DNA of 64,000 nucleotides, taken from Thermoleophilia bacterium UBA2241. GTDB lineage: Bacteria > Actinomycetota > Thermoleophilia > UBA2241. The DNA is taken from NCBI GenBank assembly GCA_002347645.1, contig DDYF01000047.1:62001-126000 (forward strand). Direction: 5' to 3'. A model generated the notes under the pieces. That model did not search any database. It was given only the letters and a program-made list of their open reading frames with translations, and was not told the DNA's origin. Made by a program: the position numbers and the translations under genes. Numbering within the stretch: position 1 is the first letter of the stretch; each line of letters begins with the position of its first letter. Positions 32,802 to 39,952 of the stretch are shown in pieces.

Positions 32802-33543
32802 TCAGCACCTCCCGCGCGAGTGCACGGTACGCCTCCGCTCCCCTCCCCTTGGGGTCGTACTTCAACACCGAGCTGCCGATGACCGGGGCCTCGGCGAACT
32901 TGATGGTCTTGCGCACGACGGTGTCGAAGACCAGCTTACCGAAGTTCTCGCGCAGGACCTCCACGGACTCCTGGCCGTGCTTCGTGCGGGCATCGAAGAG
33001 CGTCGGGAGGATCCCCTTGATCTTCACCTTCGGGTTCAGGTTCTCACGGATCATGTCGAGCGTACGCTCCAACTGCAGCAGGCCCCGCAGCGACAGGTAC
33101 TCGCACTGTACCGGGACGATGACCCCTTCGGCCGCCGTGAGGGCGTTGATCGTCAGCAGACCGAGCGAGGGCGGCGTGTCGATGAGGATGTAGTCGTACT
33201 CCTTGCGCACGGCGTCGAGCGCCCGCTGCAGGGCGCGCTCCCGGCCGATCATCGACGACAGCGCCATCTCCGCCCCGGCCAGGTCGATGGTCGCCGCGGC
33301 GACGTCCAGCTCACGCTCGTAGATCACCTCGGTGATCGGCATGCGGTGCACGAGGACGTCGTACATGCTCTTTTCGAGGCCCTCGGTGTCGATGCCCTGG
33401 CTCATCGTGAGGTTGCCCTGGGGGTCCATGTCGACGGCGAGCACGGTGAGGCCGCGTTCGCGCAGGGCGGCACCCAGGTTCACCGTCGAGGTCGTCTTCG
33501 CCACTCCACCCTTCTGGTTGGCGAAGGCTAAGACATGCGCCAT
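32785..33543 (-). CDS. parA: ParA/Soj-type chromosome partitioning ATPase
   Basis: This 252-residue deviant Walker ATPase has KGGVAKTTSTVNLG (Walker A with signature lysine; Ala replaces the usual Gly of KGGVGKTT), DMDPQGNLT, and YDYILIDTPPSLGLL. No N-terminal DNA-binding extension is present, so it is the chromosomal Soj type. No parB lies in the window; ParA genes adjoining scpAB are common. ATG at 33543 with AGGAG 9 nt upstream begins at the conserved AHVLAFANQKGG stretch; an in-frame start 36 codons earlier would run into the hairpin at 33606-33650. Confidence 0.93.
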   Translation of the reverse strand: MAHVLAFANQKGGVAKTTSTVNLGAALRERGLTVLAVDMDPQGNLTMSQGIDTEGLEKSMYDVLVHRMPITEVIYERELDVAAATIDLAGAEMALSSMIGRERALQRALDAVRKEYDYILIDTPPSLGLLTINALTAAEGVIVPVQCEYLSLRGLLQLERTLDMIRENLNPKVKIKGILPTLFDARTKHGQESVEVLRENFGKLVFDTVVRKTIKFAEAPVIGSSVLKYDPKGRGAEAYRALAREVLNGRSS

Positions 33544-33605
33544 GGGGACTCGCTCCTCGTTCGACACCACGTTGGGACGCTGTTCGTGGCGCAGGCTGGA
33601 ATCCC

Positions 33606-33650
33606 TGCACGCGGAGGGCCCTGCAGAACCTGCAGGGCCCTCCGCGTGCA
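33606..33650 (-). terminator. Perfect 21-bp hairpin between yajC and parA
   Basis: Arms 33606-33626 and 33630-33650 are perfectly complementary around an AAC loop. It lies 27 bp after the yajC stop and 62 bp before the parA start. There is no U-tract. I see no clear promoter between it and parA, so it might terminate only partly and attenuate parA-ftsZ-scpAB expression, or the promoter may be weak. Confidence 0.75.
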
Positions 33651-33677
33651 CATCGTCTGGCCGGCTCGGTCGGCCGC

Positions 33678-34139
33678 TCAGGCCGGCTTCTCCTCGCCGG
33701 CCTCGGCAACGGTCTCTGCCGTCTCGGCTCCGGCCTCGTCGACGACCGCCTCGGCCTCGGCATCGGCCTCCTCGAGCGCGACGTCCGACTCGTCGGCCTC
33801 GAGCTCGTCCTCGGCGGCTTCGTCGATCGCCTCGTACTCCTCTTCGTCGATCGCCTCGTACTCCTCTTCTTCCTCCTCCTCACTCACGATCTGCGAGATC
33901 GCGCGCTTGAGGAAGCGCACACGGACGCCCTTGCTGATGTCGAGCTCGACCCAGTCGTCGCCGATCCGGCGGACCATGCCGAACATGCCGCCGATCGTGA
34001 CGATCTCGTCGCCCTTCTTGAGCATGGCGACCATCTCCTGGTGCGCCTGGCGCTGCTTTCGCTGCGGGCGCACCGCGAGAAAGTAGAAGATGCCGAAGAA
34101 GACGAGGATCCAGATGATGAGCATCCCTGTGCCAGTCAC
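33678..34139 (-). CDS. yajC: YajC-like Sec translocase accessory protein with long acidic tail
   Basis: The 153-residue product has one N-terminal membrane helix (MLIIWILVFFGIFYFLAVRP), then the YajC domain (KQRQAHQEMVAMLKKGDEIV, TIGGMFGMV). Residues from about 85 on are almost all Glu, Asp, Ala and Val, including a near-tandem EEEYEAIDEEEYEAIDEA. Most YajC proteins stop near 100-110 residues. The GTG at 34139 is chosen: AGGAG lies 7 nt upstream and it overlaps the tgt stop (GTGA); the ATG five codons later lacks a site. secD/secF, often next, are absent. Confidence 0.88.
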   Translation of the reverse strand: MTGTGMLIIWILVFFGIFYFLAVRPQRKQRQAHQEMVAMLKKGDEIVTIGGMFGMVRRIGDDWVELDISKGVRVRFLKRAISQIVSEEEEEEEYEAIDEEEYEAIDEAAEDELEADESDVALEEADAEAEAVVDEAGAETAETVAEAGEEKPA

Positions 34140-35278
34140 GTCCACACTCCTGTTGGGGCCAGCGTTGCGTTGTCGGCGGCGAAATCCGCGAAGCGCCCGG
34201 CGACGATCGCCGCCCGTGCCTCGGACAGCAATCCTACCAGAAGCCGCAGGTTGTGCAGACTCAACAGCTGCGGGCCTAGGATCTCCTTCTGCATCACCAG
34301 GTGACGGAGGTAGGCGCGCGTGAACGTGCGGCACGTGATGCAGTCGCAGGTCTCGTCCAAGGGACGGAGGTCGTCGGCGAACTGCGCGTTGCGCAGGTTC
34401 AGGCGACCGGAGCGGGTGAGCGCCGTCCCGGTGCGCGCCATCCGCGTCGGCAGGACACAGTCGAACACGTCCACACCACGTGCCACGACGTCGAGGATGC
34501 CGCGAGGGTCGCCGATGCCCATGAAGTAGCGCAGGCGGTCGGCCGGCAGGAGCTCGTCCACGAGCTCGACGGTCGCGCGCATGGTCGCACCCTTCTCGCC
34601 GACCGAGAGGCCGCCGACGGCATACGCGTCGAAGCCGATGTCGAGCAGCTCGGCGACCGACCGCCGGCGCAGGCCTTCGTCCACGCCGCCCTGCGCGATG
34701 CCGATCAGCAGTTGGTCGGGGCGCGTGTGCGCCGCCTTGCACGCCGCCGCCCAGCGCGTGGTCCGCGCGACGGCGGCGGCCAACTCGTCCCTGGTGGCGG
34801 TCGCCGACGCGCACTCGTCGAAGCACATCACGACGTCCGCCCCGAGAAGCTCCTGCGCCCGCATCGCGAGCTCCGGCGTGAACACGTGCCGCGACCCGTC
34901 GTACACCGACGCGAACTCCACGCCGTCGTCGCGCACGACGCGCGTCCCGGCGAGGCTGAAGACCTGGAACCCCCCGGAGTCGGTCAGGATGGGGCCGTCC
35001 CAGCCCATGAAGCGATGCAGGCCGCCGTGCGCGGCCACCGCGTCGACGCCGGGGCGGAAGTACAGATGGTAGGTGTTCGCGAGCACGATGCGCGCCCCAA
35101 GCTCCGCGAGGTCGCGCGGCAAGACCGCCTTGACCGTCCCCTTGGTGCCGACGGGCATGAAGCACGGTGTCTCGACCTCGCCGTGCGGGGTGACGAGCCG
35201 CCCGGCGCGCGCCCGGCCGTCGCGCGCCTCGACGGTGAAGCTGAAGCCTCGAGCGTGGAGCGGGGCGGACGCGCTCAT
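34136..35278 (-). CDS. tgt: Queuine tRNA-ribosyltransferase
   Basis: This 380-residue enzyme exchanges guanine-34 of Asn, Asp, His and Tyr tRNAs for preQ1. The catalytic region ILTDSGGFQVFSL, CFDECAS, GIAQGGV, and GGLSVGEK are intact, as is the zinc site ETCDCITCRTFTRAYLRHL. ATG 35278 gives the usual N-terminus (SFTVEARDGRARAG) and has a GGGG-rich upstream site. It lies 7 bp after queA in a queH-queA-tgt-yajC run that holds the last three queuosine steps. Confidence 0.97.
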   Translation of the reverse strand: MSASAPLHARGFSFTVEARDGRARAGRLVTPHGEVETPCFMPVGTKGTVKAVLPRDLAELGARIVLANTYHLYFRPGVDAVAAHGGLHRFMGWDGPILTDSGGFQVFSLAGTRVVRDDGVEFASVYDGSRHVFTPELAMRAQELLGADVVMCFDECASATATRDELAAAVARTTRWAAACKAAHTRPDQLLIGIAQGGVDEGLRRRSVAELLDIGFDAYAVGGLSVGEKGATMRATVELVDELLPADRLRYFMGIGDPRGILDVVARGVDVFDCVLPTRMARTGTALTRSGRLNLRNAQFADDLRPLDETCDCITCRTFTRAYLRHLVMQKEILGPQLLSLHNLRLLVGLLSEARAAIVAGRFADFAADNATLAPTGVWT

Positions 35279-35285
35279 GCCCCCA

Positions 35286-36359
35286 TCACAATGCCAGCAT
35301 CGCGTCGCCGAAGCTGTAGAACCGGTAGCGTTGCGCGACCGCGTGCCGGTAGGCCGCACGCGTCGCGTCCACGCCACAGAAGGCCATGACCAGCGCGAGG
35401 AGGCTCGATCGCGGCAGGTGGAAGTTGGTCAGCAGACCGTCGACCACGCGGAAGGAGAACCCCGGACGGATGAAGAGCTCGGTCTCGCCGCGAACGACCG
35501 CGCAGTCGCCCTCGGCCACCCGCGGGAGCCCGGCGAGGTGCTCGAGCACGCGCACCGTGGTGGTGCCGACGGCGATGACGCGTCCGCCGGCGGCTCGCGC
35601 GGCGCAGATGCGCCCCCAGGCGGCGGCGTCGACGGCGAAGCGTTCGGCGTGCAGGCGGTCCTCGTCCAGACGCTCTCGCGTGAGCGGTCTGAAGGTGCCG
35701 AGCCCCACGTGCAGCGTCACGGTCTCGACGGTCACACCCGCGGCAGCGAGGGCGGCGTCGACCGCCGGTGTGAAGTGCAGGCCCGCCGTCGGGGCCGCCG
35801 CCGACCCGACGGCGCGCGCGTAGAGCGTCTGGTAACGCCCGCCGTCTTCGAGGCGTGCGTGGATGTAGGGCGGCAGCGGGGTCTTCCCGACCGCCTCGAG
35901 CAGCTCGAGCACCGGCCGTTCACTCTCGCTGACGAGCACCCAGCGACCCTCTCCGAGCGCCTCGTCGCAGCGCACCCGCCATTCTTCGGTCTCGTCGGAC
36001 GTCAGGCGCTCGCCCGCCCGCGGCCGGCCGCGGAGCAGGACCTCCCAGCGCTCTTCCCCGCCGCCCGGCGCACGCGGCTGCAGGAAGAGCGCCTCGACAC
36101 GGCCGCCCGTCGCGCGGCGGAAGAACGCCCTCGCCGGGAAGACCCGCGTGTCGTTGCGCACCAGGACGTCGCCGAGGCGCAGCTCGGCGGTAAGCTCGCG
36201 GAACGCGCCGTCCCGGAGCGCACCGGTGCGCCGCACGACGAGCAGTCGCGAGGCGTCGCGCGGCTCCAGCGGCTGCTGAGCGATCAGCTCGCGAGGGAGC
36301 TCGTACTCGAGCTCGGCGAGCGAGAGCCCTCGCGTCGGCACTGCCGGTGCCACCGTCAT
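35286..36359 (-). CDS. queA: S-adenosylmethionine:tRNA ribosyltransferase-isomerase
   Basis: This 357-residue QueA adds the ribosyl part of SAM to preQ1-tRNA to give epoxyqueuosine. Typical stretches are YELPRELIAQQPLEPRDASRL, LGDVLVRNDTRVFPAR, SAAAPTAGLHFT, LHVGLGTFRPL, GTTTVRVLE, and LTNFHLPRSSLLALV. The ATG at 36359 overlaps the queH stop (ATGA). It sits between tgt and queH, so tRNA insertion, ribosylation and epoxide reduction are encoded together. Confidence 0.97.
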   Translation of the reverse strand: MTVAPAVPTRGLSLAELEYELPRELIAQQPLEPRDASRLLVVRRTGALRDGAFRELTAELRLGDVLVRNDTRVFPARAFFRRATGGRVEALFLQPRAPGGGEERWEVLLRGRPRAGERLTSDETEEWRVRCDEALGEGRWVLVSESERPVLELLEAVGKTPLPPYIHARLEDGGRYQTLYARAVGSAAAPTAGLHFTPAVDAALAAAGVTVETVTLHVGLGTFRPLTRERLDEDRLHAERFAVDAAAWGRICAARAAGGRVIAVGTTTVRVLEHLAGLPRVAEGDCAVVRGETELFIRPGFSFRVVDGLLTNFHLPRSSLLALVMAFCGVDATRAAYRHAVAQRYRFYSFGDAMLAL

Positions 36360-36925
36360 CTCGCGGTGCGTCGCGCGCGGCGCTCGGCCCATGCCTCCCA
36401 CTTGCTCGCCGCGCACCCGCAGTACTTCTGCCGGTACAACCCGAGCTGGCGCGATGCCGCGTAGCTCTCGCGATACCGCTCCCGCAGGTCGAGGTAGACG
36501 AAGTCGACGCCGTGCCGCGCGGACGCCTCCGACCCGGCCGCGCGAATCAGGTCGTGGCGCTGCCAAGGGCTGACGCTGAGCGTCGTCGAGAAGCGCTCCG
36601 CGCCGGCGGCCCGTGCGGCGGCCGCCGCCTCGTCGAGCCGCAGCCGCAGGCAGGTGGCACAGCGCGTCTCCGGCGACGAGGCGCCCAGCGACGCCGCCCA
36701 GGTGCGCCACGGCGCCCCGGGCGCCGCCTGGGGCGCAGGCACGAGCGTGACGGCGGCCGCGTCCGCATAGCGCACGAGGCTCGCCCGCCGCCGCTCGTGC
36801 TCGACGGCGGGCTGCAGATTCGGGTTCCGGAACCACAGCCGCGGCTCCACGCCCGCGGCGCGCCACGCCGGCACGGACACGGTAGCGCAGGGGCCGCAGC
36901 AGGCGTGCAGGAAGAGGTCGTCCAT
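36356..36925 (-). CDS. queH: Epoxyqueuosine reductase QueH
   Basis: This 189-residue metalloprotein reduces epoxyqueuosine to queuosine in organisms lacking the cobalamin enzyme QueG. Cysteine motifs are intact: HACCGPCAT at the N-terminus, RCATCLRLRLDEAA in the middle and YRQKYCGCAASK near the end, which hold the Fe-S and second metal site. Its ATG at 36925 has no Shine-Dalgarno sequence but follows a TATACT element by 7 nt, so the message is probably leaderless. It heads queH-queA-tgt-yajC. Confidence 0.93.
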   Translation of the reverse strand: MDDLFLHACCGPCATVSVPAWRAAGVEPRLWFRNPNLQPAVEHERRRASLVRYADAAAVTLVPAPQAAPGAPWRTWAASLGASSPETRCATCLRLRLDEAAAAARAAGAERFSTTLSVSPWQRHDLIRAAGSEASARHGVDFVYLDLRERYRESYAASRQLGLYRQKYCGCAASKWEAWAERRARRTAR

Positions 36926-36938
36926 GTCTTGGAGTATA
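36926..36938 (-). promoter_or_regulatory. -10 element for leaderless queH transcript
   Basis: TATACT (36938-36933) is 7 nt upstream of the queH ATG, so transcription should begin at or next to the start codon. No -35 of good quality is visible upstream. This separates the queuosine genes from the ruv operon that ends at 36979. Confidence 0.55.
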
Positions 36939-36978
36939 GCCGCTGCCCGTCACGCGACCCGCGGCCACGAGCCGCCGG

Positions 36979-38013
36979 TCAGCCCTCGTCGAACAGCGTC
37001 CCCGTCGACGTGGGCGGCGTGAGGTTGCAGTGCGCGAAGCCGGTACGCGTCAGCACGCGGCCGCGCGGGGTGCGCTTGAGGAAGCCCTGCATGATGAGGT
37101 AAGGCTCGTAGACGTCCTGCAGGGTGTCGGCCTCCTCGCCCAGGGCGACGGCGAGGGTGTCGAGCCCCACCGGGCCGCCGTCGAACTTCTGCGCGATTGC
37201 ACAGAGGATGTCGCGGTCGAGCTTGTCGAGCCCCTCGTCGTCGACCTGGAACAGGTCCAGCGCCGCCAGGCAGATGTCGTGCTCGACGCGCCCCTCGTGA
37301 CGCACCTCGGCGAAGTCGCGCACGCGGCGCAGAAGACGGTTGGCGACGCGCGGCGTGCCGCGCGAGCGGCCGGCGATCTCGAGCGCGGAGGCATCGTCGG
37401 CGCTCACGCCGAGGATACCCGCCGAGCGGCGCACGATGGCGGCGAGCTCTTCGACGTCGTAGTACTCGAGCCGCTGCCACACGCCGAAGCGGTCGCGCAG
37501 CGGCGTCGTGAGCAGGCCGGTGCGTGTCGTGGCGCCGATGAGCGTGAACGGCGGCACCGACATGCGGATGCTGCGTGCCGCCGGGCCCTCGCCGATCATG
37601 ATGTCGATCTCGAAGTCCTCCATCGCCGGGTACAGCACCTCTTCGACCGCGGCGTTGAGGCGATGGATCTCGTCGACGAAGAGCACGTCGCCGCGTTGCA
37701 GGTTCGTGAGCAGGCCGGCGACGTCGACCTTGCGCTCGAGCGCAGGGCCCGAGGTCGTGTGCACGCTGACCCCGAGCTCGACGGAGATGATGCCTGCCAG
37801 CGTCGTCTTGCCGAGGCCGGGTGGGCCCGCGAGGAGCACGTGATCGAGGGTGTCGCCGCGGTTCCTCGCCGCCTGGACGAAGATCTCGAGCTGCTCCTTG
37901 GCCGCTCGCTGGCCGACGAAGTCGGCGAAGCGCTTCGGCCGCAGCGAGAGTTCGGCGTCGAGCTCTTCGGGTCGCTCCTGCGGGTCGCCGATGCGATCGC
38001 GCGGTTCGCTCAT
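36979..38013 (-). CDS. ruvB: Holliday junction branch migration ATPase RuvB
   Basis: This 344-residue AAA+ motor drives branch migration with RuvA. Walker A GPPGLGKTTLA, Walker B VLFVDEIHRL, sensor and arginine-finger region GATTRTGLLTTPLRDRFG, and the C-terminal winged helix (RTPRGRVLTRTG) are all complete. ATG 38013 overlaps the ruvA stop (ATGA). It is the last gene of yebC-ruvC-ruvA-ruvB. Confidence 0.98.
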   Translation of the reverse strand: MSEPRDRIGDPQERPEELDAELSLRPKRFADFVGQRAAKEQLEIFVQAARNRGDTLDHVLLAGPPGLGKTTLAGIISVELGVSVHTTSGPALERKVDVAGLLTNLQRGDVLFVDEIHRLNAAVEEVLYPAMEDFEIDIMIGEGPAARSIRMSVPPFTLIGATTRTGLLTTPLRDRFGVWQRLEYYDVEELAAIVRRSAGILGVSADDASALEIAGRSRGTPRVANRLLRRVRDFAEVRHEGRVEHDICLAALDLFQVDDEGLDKLDRDILCAIAQKFDGGPVGLDTLAVALGEEADTLQDVYEPYLIMQGFLKRTPRGRVLTRTGFAHCNLTPPTSTGTLFDEG

Positions 38014-38612
38014 CCGGAACCCTTCTGTGCCAGCGCGTGCTTCAGGAGCTCCTCGAGGTCCGCACCCTCCGGGGCGCCCCTGAGCGCCTCTTCGGCTTCA
38101 CGAAGAGTGAGGCCGAGGTTCTGGAGCGCCGAACGTGCCTGGAGGAGGATGTCGGCGCCGCCACCGGCACCGCCGGCGAGCGCCTGGTCCGGCGGAAGGC
38201 CGGGCAGCGCGCCGACCTTGTCCTTGAGCTCGATCACCAGGCGCTGGGCCAGCCGCTTGCCGATGCCGGGGATCGACTCGAACTTCTTCACGTCGTCGAG
38301 CGCCACGGCCGTCTCGAGTTCGCCCACGGGATATCCGGAGAGCACGGCCAAGGCGACCTTGGGCCCGACGCCGCTCACACCGATGAGGGCAAGGAAGAAG
38401 CTGCGCTCGCGCGCCGAGCGAAAGCCGAAGAGCTGCAGGGTGTCTTCGCGCACGTGGAGATACGTGTGGAGGACGACCTCGGCGCCGACCTGGCGCGACA
38501 GCGCGGAGAGCGTCGGCCCCGCGGCGAGGACCTCGAGGCCGAGGCCGCCCGCGCCGATCACCGCACGCTCGGCGTCGGCGGAGAGCACCGGGCCGCGGAC
38601 CGAGGCGATCAT
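38010..38612 (-). CDS. ruvA: Holliday junction DNA helicase subunit RuvA
   Basis: This 200-residue protein binds four-way junctions and loads RuvB. It has the N-terminal OB domain (MIASVRGPV, VLHTYLHVREDTLQLFGF), tandem helix-hairpin-helix motifs (GVSGVGPKVALAVLSG and SIPGIGKRLAQRLVIELKDK) and a small C-terminal RuvB-binding domain. ATG 38612 overlaps the ruvC stop (ATGA). Confidence 0.97.
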   Translation of the reverse strand: MIASVRGPVLSADAERAVIGAGGLGLEVLAAGPTLSALSRQVGAEVVLHTYLHVREDTLQLFGFRSARERSFFLALIGVSGVGPKVALAVLSGYPVGELETAVALDDVKKFESIPGIGKRLAQRLVIELKDKVGALPGLPPDQALAGGAGGGADILLQARSALQNLGLTLREAEEALRGAPEGADLEELLKHALAQKGSG

Positions 38613-39115
38613 CGGCGCGTCCCGGTGCGCACGGCCGCGAGCGCGCTGGTGTGGTTGTGCGCGTGGCAGATCGCCACGGCCAGCGCGTCGGCCGCGTGGT
38701 CGGGCTGCGGGATGCGCTCGAGGCCAAGCAGCACCTTCGTCATCTCCTGCACCTGCAGCTTGCTCGCGCGCCCGTATCCCGTGACAGACATCTTGATCTG
38801 CAGGGGCGAATACTCGAACGGCGGCGTCGCAAGATCGGCGGCCGCCAGGATGAGGACGCCGCGCGCCTGCCCGACGGCCAGCGCCGTCTTGACGTTGACG
38901 TTGACGAACAGCTCCTCGATGGCCACGACATCGGGGTTGAAGCGGCGCAGGAGCAGGCGCGCCTCGTCGTAGATGCGGCGCAGGCGGACGTGGCTCGGGT
39001 CCTTGGCCGAGGTGACGATGCAGCCGTGCCCCCGCGTGCTCAGACGATTGCCCTCGAGCTCGACGACGCCCCATCCGGTGCTCGCCGTGCCCGGGTCGAT
39101 CCCCAGCACGATCAT
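38609..39115 (-). CDS. ruvC: Holliday junction resolvase RuvC
   Basis: This 168-residue RNase H-fold nuclease cuts Holliday junctions. Acidic catalytic residues lie in LGIDPGTASTGWG (Asp 7), AIEELFVNVN, and HAADALAVAICH. ATG 39115 with GGAG 6 nt upstream starts the conserved core; 35 bp separate it from yebC. An SOS box was looked for upstream of yebC-ruvC and not seen. Confidence 0.97.
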   Translation of the reverse strand: MIVLGIDPGTASTGWGVVELEGNRLSTRGHGCIVTSAKDPSHVRLRRIYDEARLLLRRFNPDVVAIEELFVNVNVKTALAVGQARGVLILAAADLATPPFEYSPLQIKMSVTGYGRASKLQVQEMTKVLLGLERIPQPDHAADALAVAICHAHNHTSALAAVRTGTRR

Positions 39116-39150
39116 CGCGTTCTCCGTCCCGCTCGTCGCCGTCGACCGCG

Positions 39151-39900
39151 TCAGCCGGCCAGCGCCTCGAGGATGTCCTCGGGGATGTCGAAGTTCGCGT
39201 AGACCTCCTGGACGTCGTCCGAGTCCTCGAGAGCGTCCATGATCTTCATCGTCTTGCGGGCGTCTGTCTCGTCGAGCTTGACGCTGTTCTTGGGGACCAT
39301 CGTGAGCTCGGCCTGCTCGAACTGAACGCCGGCCGCCGCGAGCGCGTCGCGCACGGCGGCGAAGTCGGCGGGCTGGGTAAGGACCTCGAACGCGTCGCCG
39401 TCCTGCACGACGTCGTCGGCGCCGGCCTCGATGGCCGCCGTCATGACCGTGTCCTCGTCGTACTTCGCGCCGTCGACGACGATGGAGCCGCGGCGCTCGA
39501 ACCCCCACGCCACGGCGCCAGGCTGCGCAAGCTGGCCGCCGTGCTTGCTGAAGATGTTGCGCACCTCGGCCGCCGAGCGGTTCCGGTTGTCGGTGAGCAC
39601 CTCGACGATGATCGCGACGCCCGAGGGTCCGTAGCCCTCGTACACGATGCTCTCGTACTGCTCGCCCTCGGCGCCGCCGCCGCCGCGCTGGATGGCGCGC
39701 TCGATGTTGTCCTTGGGCATCGACTCGGCCTTCGCCTTCTCGATGGCGTTCGCGAGCGCGATGTTCATCGCGGGGTCGGTGCCGCCCTCGCGCGCCGCGA
39801 CCGTGATCGCCCGCGACAGCTTGCTGAACAGCTTGCCGCGCTTCGCGTCGGTCTTGCCCTTCTTGTGCTTGATGGTCGCCCACTTGGAGTGCCCGGACAC
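39151..39900 (-). CDS. yebC: YebC/PmpR family protein (TACO1-like)
   Basis: This 249-residue protein starts SGHSKWATIKHKKGKTDAKRG, the unmistakable family N-terminus, and has RAIQRGGG and YEGYGPSGVAIIVE. YebC proteins have been described as transcriptional regulators and, more recently, as ribosome-associated factors that ease polyproline translation. GTG at 39900 has AAGGGGG upstream. Its place ahead of ruvC is common across bacteria. Confidence 0.96.
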   Translation of the reverse strand: MSGHSKWATIKHKKGKTDAKRGKLFSKLSRAITVAAREGGTDPAMNIALANAIEKAKAESMPKDNIERAIQRGGGGAEGEQYESIVYEGYGPSGVAIIVEVLTDNRNRSAAEVRNIFSKHGGQLAQPGAVAWGFERRGSIVVDGAKYDEDTVMTAAIEAGADDVVQDGDAFEVLTQPADFAAVRDALAAAGVQFEQAELTMVPKNSVKLDETDARKTMKIMDALEDSDDVQEVYANFDIPEDILEALAG

Positions 39901-39952
39901 GCGGACCCCCTTCTCTAGCGGTTACGTACTGGCGGCGGACACGCGCCGCGCA

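Noticed and set aside
39901..39952. SOS box or promoter upstream of yebC-ruvC
   Set aside because: No GAAC-N4-GTTC repeat and no convincing TANNNT with a -35 in the 52-bp gap.
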